NCBI GenBank assembly: GCA_030832365.1
Contig: JAURJF010000010.1
Coordinates: 1 to 19,658, forward strand
Source of the DNA: Candidatus Nanopelagicales bacterium
GTDB taxonomy: Bacteria; Actinomycetota; Actinomycetes; Nanopelagicales; Nanopelagicaceae
Direction: 5' to 3'
DNA length: 19,658 nucleotides
Both the position numbers and the translations under genes were made by a program. Below, one piece after another: positions 6,745 through 13,713 of this stretch. Numbering within the stretch: the first letter of the stretch is position 1; each line of letters begins with the position of its first letter. Below the pieces are notes generated by a model. It did no database searches. It worked only from the letters and a program-made list of their open reading frames with translations, and was not told where the DNA came from.

Positions 6745-7184
6745 AGGCTAAATCCAGCCCATCTTGGGCCAATACCTTTAGCGCTGAGCACTCGCTCACT
6801 TTCACCTTTTCCAAAAGCAATTTCAATTACTAAATACTCATCACTAAGACGGTTAACCAGGCTATCGCCCCATTCAATAACAGTCACTGCGTGATCTTTA
6901 GAGGTTGAGATATCAAGATCATCAAATTCAAATCCCTTAGCATCGCTTAAAAGTAGGCGATAGGCATCGATGTGAATTAAGGGCACCTTTGCTTTATGAA
7001 CCCTTGAAATAATAAAGGTAGGCGAGCTAACTCCATCTATGCCAAGCCCGATACCAATTCCTACTGCTAGAGCTGTCTTTCCTGCCCCAAGCTCTCCTTT
7101 AAGAACTATGACATCACCAGCTCCTAATTGCTTAGATAGCGAGATACCAAAATCTCGCATCTGCTCTGGTGATTGAATTAACAC
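6741..7184 (-). CDS. tsaE: TsaE, ATPase of the t6A complex
   Basis: 147 aa. The Walker A motif is GELGAGKT (30-37). Further TsaE signatures are VSSPTFIISR (53-62), IHIDAYRL (about 70-77) and VIEWGD (about 101-106). TsaE uses ATP to reset the TsaB-TsaD complex between rounds of threonylcarbamoylation. The start codon is GTG at 7182-7184. No proper Shine-Dalgarno precedes it, but a -10 (TAATAT, 7191-7196) ends seven bases before the G, so a leaderless message starting on GTG is likely. First gene of the tsaE-tsaB-rimI-tsaD operon, overlapping tsaB by 4 nt. In M. tuberculosis its upstream neighbour is alr; here the hydrolase-transporter block intervenes. Confidence 0.95.
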   Translation of the reverse strand: MLIQSPEQMRDFGISLSKQLGAGDVIVLKGELGAGKTALAVGIGIGLGIDGVSSPTFIISRVHKAKVPLIHIDAYRLLLSDAKGFEFDDLDISTSKDHAVTVIEWGDSLVNRLSDEYLVIEIAFGKGESERVLSAKGIGPRWAGFSL

Positions 7185-7185
7185 C

Positions 7186-7213
7186 TAGTCATATTACTGA
7201 CTATCTAGATAGT
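7186..7213 (-). promoter_or_regulatory. tsaE -10 region with nested palindromes
   Basis: The minus-strand -10 TAATAT is at 7191-7196 and places +1 at 7184, the first base of tsaE. It is enclosed by the inverted repeat TAGTCA-N6-TGACTA (7186-7203). Just upstream is a perfect 14-bp palindrome, ACTATCTAGATAGT (7200-7213), where the spacer would lie. No good -35 is visible at the expected distance. This arrangement could be an operator for a dimeric regulator. Confidence 0.5.
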
Positions 7214-7308
7214 GAAGAGCAAATCCCTACAAGTTTTAAATATGCCTTGGAGTTAAGTTGTATTTTTCAAATAAATATTGTGAAACTCAGAAAGCGATCT
7301 CCTATTAA

Positions 7309-7342
7309 AGAGAGAGGGCCTGGTTTCCCAGGCCCTCTTTTT
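7309..7342 (-). terminator. Strong hairpin terminator after the hydrolase gene
   Basis: An 11-bp perfect GC-rich stem, AGAGGGCCTGG (7313-7323) with CCAGGCCCTCT (7328-7338), closes a 4-nt loop. The loop reads GAAA on the transcribed minus strand, a GNRA-type tetraloop. The stem can extend by four more pairs if two G-T pairs are allowed. In the minus direction the tail is CTCTCTTTAAT; on the plus strand it is a run of T. It ends the liv/hydrolase unit and insulates tsaE, leaving about 95 nt of plain sequence before the tsaE promoter. Confidence 0.85.
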
Positions 7343-7361
7343 ACTACTACCTTCTCGATGG

Positions 7362-7386
7362 ATTACGGAAGATTATTCTCCGTAAT
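7362..7386 (-). repeat. Inverted repeat across the hydrolase stop codon
   Basis: ATTACGGA (7362-7369) and TCCGTAAT (7379-7386) form an 8-bp stem with a 9-nt loop that contains the TAA stop (7373-7375). It stands about 20 nt before the strong terminator hairpin and may add 3'-end stability. Its function is not established. Confidence 0.4.
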
Positions 7387-9001
7387 ACTTCAATCTAGGA
7401 GCTTCATAACCACGATCGAAAGTCATATTTCCTGCCTTACGAATCTTGGTATAAAGCGCGCCACCTGACATTTTCTTTCCATTCTCAGCAGCATATGCAA
7501 GAAGATCTGCAATAGCTAGGTACTGAGAAACGGTGAAGTTACAGTGGTTAGTTCCAGTCGCTGCGGCAACCGTTGTATCTGGTGAGCCCGTAGCAGTGAA
7601 CTTGGTGTATTTCTCTGGTGGGAAGTTCCAAAGAACTAATTGATTATTAGCTGGACGCTTGCGCTCTCCAGCTTTCTTTGCTGCTGCCCACTTTTCTGCA
7701 GAGTACTCAGCATATTTATCAATAACGGCTTGCTGATTTCCAGGAGTTGTTACTGGATCAGCTGTTCCGGTAAATAGAATTGTTGGGATTTCAACTTCAC
7801 CAGTATGCGCTGTTAGTGAAGCCATCTTTGCAATAGCTGCAGGATCTCCCTTAACTCTTGGAACTGCGGCGAGATATCCAAGGAGTGCATTGACGCCTGC
7901 TTCACCACTTAGAGCTGAGCTCCAGATAAATCGTTCAACAGAGACACGCGCAGAGTAATCAGTTGCAGTGTTATCAAATATAGCTCCACCTGCTTGTTGC
8001 TCAACATCATGAGTTGCAAGTACTGCAAGAGCTGCAGCATTTGCAAGGTTCTCTAGAGCAGCAAGGGCTGGATTGATAGCCAACTGGAATGAGAGAGCGT
8101 TTGAGGCTGGAATGCCTGCTGGCGCTGAAGTTGAATCAAAGTGTGCCGATTGCATTGGAACACCTGACATCAAAGCGATAAGAACTAGCGCACTTCTTGA
8201 TGGAACTGCTTTAAGTGCATCTGGAACCTTTGATGTCGCTGGCCATGCTGGAGCTGCTGGATTTGCAGCAATTGCAGCTGACATTGCTCCAATAGCTGTA
8301 AAGACCTTAACTAGATCTCCCATTGCCTCGGCATATCCAGCTGTTCCTGCGCTATAGCCTCCACCTTTGATGGTTGGATCAAAGAAAGTCTTGATTCCCC
8401 AAAGTGCATCTCCAGCCATTGTCATAAGTGGCGTTAGATCACTTGCCATACAAAGTGGCGCTGCTGCGCTAATTAGATCTGGATATTGATCAGCAAGTGC
8501 CTGAGTAATAAAGCCTCCAAGTGAATTACCCCAAGCAACAACCTTCGTTGTCTTTGGATATTGCTTCTTAAAGACGCCGATTAACTCAACATTTGTCTTA
8601 ATTGCTGAATCTGCATTCCAGCCTTGACGGGCAAAGCCAGATCCCATAACTGCATATCCCTTAGCAAGAAGTGTCCCAATAATCTGGGCATTTCCACCAG
8701 GTGCTGGCTCTGGAGTATTAGTAACTGTGTAGCCACCATATCCAGGAATTCCCGCAGGCACTGGAACGTTTGGACGATATCCATGTGAATATAGATAAAC
8801 AGTTCCATTGAAATTTGCTGGAGTCATCAGCATGTATGGCGCAGTATCTGATGTTGCACCGAGGCAAGTTGTTACAAAGTTTGCGGTAGTGCAAGCAGGA
8901 TCTGCAGCGCGCGCTGCCGTTGGAATAGAGACAACGGTGATTGAGAGCAGTGATGAAACTGCTACGAGCGTTAAGGAACGCTTGAATTTAAAGGTTCTCA
9001 T
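7373..9001 (-). CDS. Secreted alpha/beta hydrolase of unknown specificity
   Basis: 542 aa. The N-terminus is a Sec signal peptide: basic MRTFKFKR, a hydrophobic core, and A-R-A cleavage after about residue 32. The alpha/beta-hydrolase elements are in the right order: SHGYRP (72-77) near the oxyanion hole, nucleophile elbow GNSLGG with Ser160, acid Asp415 in GTADPVT, and catalytic His486 in GTNHC. A long Ala-rich, mostly helical region (about 220-335) between nucleophile and acid is probably a lid or cap. Cysteines 37, 46, 184 and 487 could form disulfides outside the cell. No cell-wall sorting signal or C-terminal membrane segment is seen. The ATG overlaps the binding-protein stop codon (ATGA), so it is translationally coupled to the liv-type transporter and is the last gene before the terminator. 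An esterase, amidase or peptidase whose product the transporter imports is plausible; I do not recognise the exact family. Confidence 0.85.
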   Translation of the reverse strand: MRTFKFKRSLTLVAVSSLLSITVVSIPTAARAADPACTTANFVTTCLGATSDTAPYMLMTPANFNGTVYLYSHGYRPNVPVPAGIPGYGGYTVTNTPEPAPGGNAQIIGTLLAKGYAVMGSGFARQGWNADSAIKTNVELIGVFKKQYPKTTKVVAWGNSLGGFITQALADQYPDLISAAAPLCMASDLTPLMTMAGDALWGIKTFFDPTIKGGGYSAGTAGYAEAMGDLVKVFTAIGAMSAAIAANPAAPAWPATSKVPDALKAVPSRSALVLIALMSGVPMQSAHFDSTSAPAGIPASNALSFQLAINPALAALENLANAAALAVLATHDVEQQAGGAIFDNTATDYSARVSVERFIWSSALSGEAGVNALLGYLAAVPRVKGDPAAIAKMASLTAHTGEVEIPTILFTGTADPVTTPGNQQAVIDKYAEYSAEKWAAAKKAGERKRPANNQLVLWNFPPEKYTKFTATGSPDTTVAAATGTNHCNFTVSQYLAIADLLAYAAENGKKMSGGALYTKIRKAGNMTFDRGYEAPRLKYYGE

Positions 9002-10293
9002 GAGTTACTTGGTAATCCTTTCGCTGGCATTGCCGGACGTTTGAAGGTAGAGACCACAACTGGACCAGAACCGCTATCAGTGGTGTAAAGCGTGACTTTT
9101 CCACCAAATGGCTTTCTATCTCCTGTGGCATCCATTACTGCCATGTAGTAGCCGGTATGGCCAACATTGCTCGTTCTTGAAAAACCAAGAGGTGAGTAAG
9201 CAACAGATGCAAACTTTGATCCCTTTGTCTCCATCGCACGAACTAGGCCTCTGCGAGTTAAATTCTTACCTGCAGCCCTTAGAGCTTGAACGGTCAAAAG
9301 ACCGATATTCATGCCCTGCAATACATAGTCATCAAATGCAACACCAGTGTTGTACTTGGTATTGATCTCTTGGAACTGCTTTACATACTCATCGCTAGTG
9401 TCATTTGGTGATGGATTACCAGCTGGAGTCTGTGCGCCATTTAGAACAGCTACCGGAACACCAATTGCTCGTAGCGTTACTGGGTCAGAACCAACTGATC
9501 CAAGAATCCACTGCGGTGCATATCTAGCTGCTGCAGAAACTCCAAGTAGAGCACCTGTTGCTGAAGTTACGCCAAACATGACTACGACTTCAGCTCCACC
9601 TGCTGCAAGCTGGGAGACCCAGGTCTGCGCGGTTGCGGAGCTCTGTGAGCCCGAGGTGTAAGGAATTGTTACATCAAACTTAGTACCAGCTGCCTTAAAG
9701 GCGCCCATACCATCAATGCCGAACTCATCGTTTTGGTAGACAATGCCGAGTTTCTTTCCAGCATGGTTCTCTTTGAGGAATTGAGCGATGATCTTTGCTT
9801 CCATAGCATAGGAAGGAAGGACCATAAATGATGTTGGATAGCTCTTCTTTTTTGAAAAGCCGCTAAAGCCAGTGTTTAGGAAGAGGCTTGGGACTCTGCG
9901 CTTAGCGAGGCCAACAGATTTGTGAACTGCGGTGAAGTTTGCAGTTCCAAGAGGGCCAACTAGAGCGAAAACTTTATCTCGCAAAATTAATTCATTTGTC
10001 TTAGCAATCGACAACTGTGGTGAGTACTCATCATTTTTCTGAATGAGAGTGACTTTGCGTCCATAGACGCCGCCATTGTCATTGACATATTTGAAGTAAG
10101 CATCCATCGCATTGCCGATCTTGCTATAGCCTGGCGATGCAGCTCCAGTTAGAGGCAGAGTGATTCCAAGTTTGATCTCTCTTGCGCTAACGCCCGTCTC
10201 TGCGTTTGCTGGAAGCGCTGTTGCTAGGAGAGAGCCAGAGGCAATCACCGCAGCAGCGAGCCAGGTTCGCCTTATACGAGTCTTTCTGATCAT
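8998..10293 (-). CDS. Branched-chain amino acid-type ABC transporter substrate-binding protein (LivJ/K-like), non-lipoprotein signal
   Basis: 431 aa from the ATG at 10291-10293, which has AAGGA 7 nt upstream; an in-frame ATG at 10321-10323 would add ten residues. It is a type I periplasmic-binding fold: REIKLGITLPLTGAAS (about 38-53) is the classic LivJ/LivK opening, followed by VFALVGPLGT, LGIVYQNDEFG and FDDYVLQGMN. The N-terminus is a basic stretch, a hydrophobic core and PANA|ETG, which looks like signal peptidase I cleavage after residue 31. There is no cysteine anywhere in the protein, so it cannot be a lipoprotein, which is unusual for a Gram-positive binding protein. The cognate permeases and ATPases lie upstream and the secreted hydrolase overlaps its stop codon. 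This HAAT family binds branched-chain or other amino acids, amides, urea or aromatic acids; the ligand here is not deducible. Confidence 0.9.
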   Translation of the reverse strand: MIRKTRIRRTWLAAAVIASGSLLATALPANAETGVSAREIKLGITLPLTGAASPGYSKIGNAMDAYFKYVNDNGGVYGRKVTLIQKNDEYSPQLSIAKTNELILRDKVFALVGPLGTANFTAVHKSVGLAKRRVPSLFLNTGFSGFSKKKSYPTSFMVLPSYAMEAKIIAQFLKENHAGKKLGIVYQNDEFGIDGMGAFKAAGTKFDVTIPYTSGSQSSATAQTWVSQLAAGGAEVVVMFGVTSATGALLGVSAAARYAPQWILGSVGSDPVTLRAIGVPVAVLNGAQTPAGNPSPNDTSDEYVKQFQEINTKYNTGVAFDDYVLQGMNIGLLTVQALRAAGKNLTRRGLVRAMETKGSKFASVAYSPLGFSRTSNVGHTGYYMAVMDATGDRKPFGGKVTLYTTDSGSGPVVVSTFKRPAMPAKGLPSNS

Positions 10294-10334
10294 TGTTTTC
10301 CTTCCATCGAGGGTATGGTCCATCTCTATTAATC

Positions 10335-10362
10335 TAATTGGTTACTGGCTAGTAACCAATTA
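10335..10362. repeat. Perfect 12-bp-arm inverted repeat between livM and the binding-protein gene
   Basis: Arms TAATTGGTTACT (10335-10346) and AGTAACCAATTA (10351-10362) flank GGCT. The repeat begins at the livM stop codon (10360-10362). As RNA it is a stable intercistronic hairpin with no U-tract after it. As DNA it overlaps a possible weak promoter for the binding-protein gene: TTGGTT at 10354-10359, a 17-nt spacer, and TAGATT at 10331-10336. The long symmetric arms also suit a dimeric repressor. Confidence 0.75.
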
Positions 10363-11361
10363 ATGCGCAGGCTTCTTATGTAGATGCTTACGCAAATTCT
10401 CACCTGGTCCATTTGGGGTAAATATCACCGAGAGAATCAGCAATACGCTCACAATTAGACCTGGTAGATAGTTATTTAGTTTATCGGCATCACCTAGCCT
10501 GTCGGCAAGGGCCACAGATATCTCAGGAATGAAGACCAAAATTAGGGCTCCCAGGACAACCCCAGGAAGGCTTGAGATTCCAGCTAGAACCGCCCCAGTC
10601 ACCAGGGCAAATGAGAGTGCCAGGCCATATGCCCCAGGGGCCACAAGGCTAATAGTCATCGCCAGAACTGCTCCTGCAAGACCTGCAAGGCCAGAGCTAA
10701 CAGTGAAGGCCAGGACCTTCATTCTCGAGGAGTGAACCCCGCAGAGCTCTGCAGCTAGAGAATTTCCGCGGATTGCTTTCCAGGTGCGACCAAAGCGCGA
10801 TGAGAGAATATTTGAAGTAATAAATAAAGCAATCAGAGCAATAAAGCATGCAATCCAGAAGAACCATTTATATTGCGTGAATTCATCACCAAATCTCTCT
10901 GGTGGAAAACCAACATCAAAGAAAAGTCCTGGCTCTCCCCCAAGAAAAGCAAATTGATTAGCAATTGCTGGAAGACCAACAGCTAGCGCAAGTGTTGTTC
11001 CTGCTAAATAAGGCCCCGAAACTCTTGCAGCTGCTGCTCCAAGGAGCGCCCCAAATAGTGATGCAGTAACAATTGCCATTAAGAATGCGAACCAGATTGG
11101 AGTACCTAAATTATTTAAAGTAAGAGCTGCGCCATAACCACCAACAGCCATCATCGCGCCATTACCTAGTGAGACTTGTCCTGAGTAACCAGTTAGTAAA
11201 ACAATTGAAGCAAGTGCGATGGTGTACATCGCCACCTGAGCTCCTTGATAGACGCGCAGTTCATCAACGCGATCGCCAATGATTAGCAGTGCCCAACCAA
11301 TGAGAATAAAGATAGCTATTTTCTTACGCACGGCGGGCCTTGCCTTTGGCCATGATTCCAT
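10360..11361 (-). CDS. livM: Branched-chain amino acid-type ABC transporter permease LivM
   Basis: 333 aa, if started at the ATG at 11359-11361. It has eight or more hydrophobic segments and the LivM signature LLTGYSGQVSLGNGAMMAVGG (about 56-76), with RTWKAIRGNSLAAELCGV (about 190-207) as the cytoplasmic loop that contacts the ATPase. LivM and LivH form the membrane pore. The ATG start overlaps livH by 38 nt. An alternative GTG at 11329-11331, with AAGG upstream, would shorten the overlap to 8 nt and give 323 aa beginning VRKKIAIF; I consider it at least as likely. It is followed by a perfect inverted repeat and the binding-protein gene. Confidence 0.93.
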   Translation of the reverse strand: MESWPKARPAVRKKIAIFILIGWALLIIGDRVDELRVYQGAQVAMYTIALASIVLLTGYSGQVSLGNGAMMAVGGYGAALTLNNLGTPIWFAFLMAIVTASLFGALLGAAAARVSGPYLAGTTLALAVGLPAIANQFAFLGGEPGLFFDVGFPPERFGDEFTQYKWFFWIACFIALIALFITSNILSSRFGRTWKAIRGNSLAAELCGVHSSRMKVLAFTVSSGLAGLAGAVLAMTISLVAPGAYGLALSFALVTGAVLAGISSLPGVVLGALILVFIPEISVALADRLGDADKLNNYLPGLIVSVLLILSVIFTPNGPGENLRKHLHKKPAH

Positions 11362-12220
11362 CTGGCTTAATTAGTAGAACTAAAATCAGAACGCTAAAGC
11401 CGCCAATAAACACTAGAGAAGTTCCGACATAGTTCAAAATAAATGTAAGGCCAATTCCAAGCACAAGAGCTCCGATTACAGAGCCGACCATACTTTCAAG
11501 ACCGCCAATGACAGCTGCAATAAATCCAAAGACAAGTAAGAGATCTAATGAATAAGGAGAGAGGAAGTTATTTGAAGTAACTAACATTCCAGCAACCCCT
11601 CCTACTGCTCCTGCAATTGACCATCCGATAGTTCTTGTTCGAGCAGTTCTAATGCCAGCTAATTGAGCAATTTCAGGGGCATAGGCTGAGGCCCTAAGGG
11701 CAAGACCTAAGTTGGTGCGCTGGAAAATATAGGCAACTGCAATAAGAATTATTGAAACTGTTGCAATGATTAAAACATCTAGATCTGAAAATGGAATTGT
11801 GCCATCTCCAACGCTAAAGCCATCAGTTGAGGCTGGCGCTTCAATAGATTTAAATTCTCCGCCCCAAGTTAGCCCCACAATACTTCTGATAAGTCCAAGT
11901 AAACCTAGGGTGGCAATGACTGGCGCTACAACAGCTGCAGGTCCAGAGGTTGCATGCTTAAAGAGCACGCGCATAAAGAAGTAATCAACACCTGCTCCAA
12001 CTAGCGCTCCTGCTGCAATTGCAAAGACCAGCCCTAGCCAGAAAATCTCAGATCTAGATGCGATCTCAAAGCCAATATAGGTAGAGAGCATTGCCTGTCC
12101 TGCCTGAGCAAAGTTAACAACTCTTGTTGATCTCCAGACCAAGACAAGCGCTAAAGACATAAGGGCATAGATAGATCCTGTTGATAGTCCTATTAATAGA
12201 GTCTCAATTACTTTTTGCAT
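11324..12220 (-). CDS. livH: Branched-chain amino acid-type ABC transporter permease LivH
   Basis: 298 aa of mostly hydrophobic sequence. The N-terminal LLIGLSTGSIYALMSLALVL and VVNFAQAGQAML (about residues 34-45) are the LivH signature; NLGLALRASAYAPEIAQLAGI (about 170-190) is the coupling-helix loop for the ATPases. It partners LivM in the inner part of the importer. It shares one base with the livF stop codon (TGATG) and overlaps livM at its 3' end, so translation is coupled through the cluster. Nothing unusual was seen in its length or motifs. Confidence 0.95.
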   Translation of the reverse strand: MQKVIETLLIGLSTGSIYALMSLALVLVWRSTRVVNFAQAGQAMLSTYIGFEIASRSEIFWLGLVFAIAAGALVGAGVDYFFMRVLFKHATSGPAAVVAPVIATLGLLGLIRSIVGLTWGGEFKSIEAPASTDGFSVGDGTIPFSDLDVLIIATVSIILIAVAYIFQRTNLGLALRASAYAPEIAQLAGIRTARTRTIGWSIAGAVGGVAGMLVTSNNFLSPYSLDLLLVFGFIAAVIGGLESMVGSVIGALVLGIGLTFILNYVGTSLVFIGGFSVLILVLLIKPDGIMAKGKARRA

Positions 12221-12933
12221 CAGTACCCCAAGTAAGCAGCTCGTAGGGCGGGATCATCAATTAGCTCACTGGCTCTGCCTGAGGCAACCACTTCACCAAG
12301 GTTAATAATGATTCCGATATCAGCAATCTCTAGCGCGCTCATTGCATTCTGCTCTACCAAAACAACAGTTAAACCAAGTTTTCTTCGAAGTTGATCAATC
12401 GTTGCAAATATCTGTTCAATGACAAGTGGCGCAAGTCCAAGTGATGGTTCATCTAGCAATAACAATTTTGGTCTTGAAACTAAAGCTCTGCCAATTGCGA
12501 GCATCTGCCGCTCGCCGCCTGAGAGAGAATCAGCGCTCTGGCTCATTCTCTGACCTAAAACCGGAAAGAGCTCTACAACCTCAGCAATTGCTGCGCTGGT
12601 ATCGCTCTTATTGCTCCGCCAAATTCCACCTAAAATCAGGTTTTCTTTGACGCTTAGCTCTGCAATTACAGATTTGCCTTCAGAGACATGGCTAATACCT
12701 CTTCTTACTAGCGCATCAGGTCTTGCGCCAAGGATTTCTCGTTCATTCCACTGCGCGCTTCCTGAAGTTTGATTATTTAACCCAGAGAGCGCGCGAAGCA
12801 GTGTTGTCTTTCCAGCGCCATTTGAACCAATAACTGCTGCAAGTTGGCCAACTTCAACGCTAAATGAGACTGCGCGAAGAGCCTCAATTGCTCCGTGGGA
12901 GACGCTAAGTCTATTAACTACCAATCCACTCAT
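12220..12933 (-). CDS. livF: Branched-chain amino acid-type ABC transporter ATPase LivF
   Basis: 237 aa, standard for LivF. Walker A is GSNGAGKTT (36-44), the signature is LSGGE (137-141), and Walker B ends LLLLDEPSLGL with Asp161 and Glu162. The switch position reads VEQN (193-196), with Gln where other ABC ATPases have His; this is normal for LivF. SHVSEGKSVI replaces the common VPEGR Q-loop context. It pairs with LivG to power LivH-LivM. It overlaps livG by 4 nt and livH by 1 nt. Confidence 0.95.
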   Translation of the reverse strand: MSGLVVNRLSVSHGAIEALRAVSFSVEVGQLAAVIGSNGAGKTTLLRALSGLNNQTSGSAQWNEREILGARPDALVRRGISHVSEGKSVIAELSVKENLILGGIWRSNKSDTSAAIAEVVELFPVLGQRMSQSADSLSGGERQMLAIGRALVSRPKLLLLDEPSLGLAPLVIEQIFATIDQLRRKLGLTVVLVEQNAMSALEIADIGIIINLGEVVASGRASELIDDPALRAAYLGY

Positions 12934-13703
12934 GACTTGGCCTTTGACTTAGTTCCAAGATATGCCTGGATAACTGCTTCATTATCTCTAACCTCTGCTG
13001 GAGTTCCAGATGCAATGATTTCTCCAAAGTTTAAAACATAGATTCGATCACAGACTGACATCACAACATCCATATGATGCTCAACGATAATTATGGAGGT
13101 GCGAGATTTGAGATTATTTATAAGGCTATTGAGCCATTCAATATCCTGAGGGCCTAGTCCTCCTGCAGGTTCATCGAGTAATAAGATCTCTGGCTCTGCT
13201 ACTAGAGCTCTAGCGATTGAAACTCGCTTAGTATCAGGATAGGCAAGAGTGTCTGCTCTTCGATCAGCAACTGCTCCGACATAGACTCGCTCAAGCGCTG
13301 CTTGCGCTCGCTCCTTTAACCGCTTTTCATCTTTATGGTTTGTTCCAAAGGCAGCGCGCATTAAACCTGATTCAGCAAACTTACTAGCCCCAATCATCAC
13401 ATTGTCATAGACAGTTAAATCTGGAAAGAGACCAACGCCTTGCAGAGTTCTAGCAATTTTTAGCTTTGCCAATTTATAAGGCTTAGGCCATTTAATTTCC
13501 TTGCCATTTAAAGAAAGAGAGCCAGAATCTGGTGTGACAATTCCGCAGAGAGCATTAAAGACTGTAGTTTTTCCAGCGCCGTTAGGGCCGATAAGTCCTA
13601 GGACTTCGCCCTTTCTTAATTCAAAGTTGACGCCATTGAGAGCTTTAAGGCCGCCAAAATTAACCGAGAGATCATTAACAGAGAGCACAACGCCTTCTGT
13701 CAT
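12930..13703 (-). CDS. livG: Branched-chain amino acid-type ABC transporter ATPase LivG, degenerate signature motif
   Basis: 257 aa. Walker A is GPNGAGKTT (39-47), the Q-loop glutamine is in RTLQGVGLF (Gln88), Walker B ends LLLDEPAGGL (Asp177, Glu178), and the switch His is His209 in VEHH. The long insert between Q-loop and signature is typical of LivG. The signature (C-loop) reads LAYPD at 153-157 where E. coli LivG has LAYGQ: the key Gly is Pro and Gln is Asp. The rest, including the following KRVSIARAL, is intact, so this is a substitution in an otherwise sound gene. It starts 10 nt after the alr stop and is the first transporter gene of the cluster; no separate promoter was recognised in that gap. 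Confidence 0.94.
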   Translation of the reverse strand: MTEGVVLSVNDLSVNFGGLKALNGVNFELRKGEVLGLIGPNGAGKTTVFNALCGIVTPDSGSLSLNGKEIKWPKPYKLAKLKIARTLQGVGLFPDLTVYDNVMIGASKFAESGLMRAAFGTNHKDEKRLKERAQAALERVYVGAVADRRADTLAYPDTKRVSIARALVAEPEILLLDEPAGGLGPQDIEWLNSLINNLKSRTSIIIVEHHMDVVMSVCDRIYVLNFGEIIASGTPAEVRDNEAVIQAYLGTKSKAKS

Positions 13704-13713
13704 GCGCCCTCCT

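Noticed and set aside
7169..7468. Plus-strand ORF of 99 codons over the tsaE-hydrolase gap
   Set aside because: It passes through the tsaE promoter palindromes, the terminator hairpin and antisense hydrolase sequence; no recognisable protein features.
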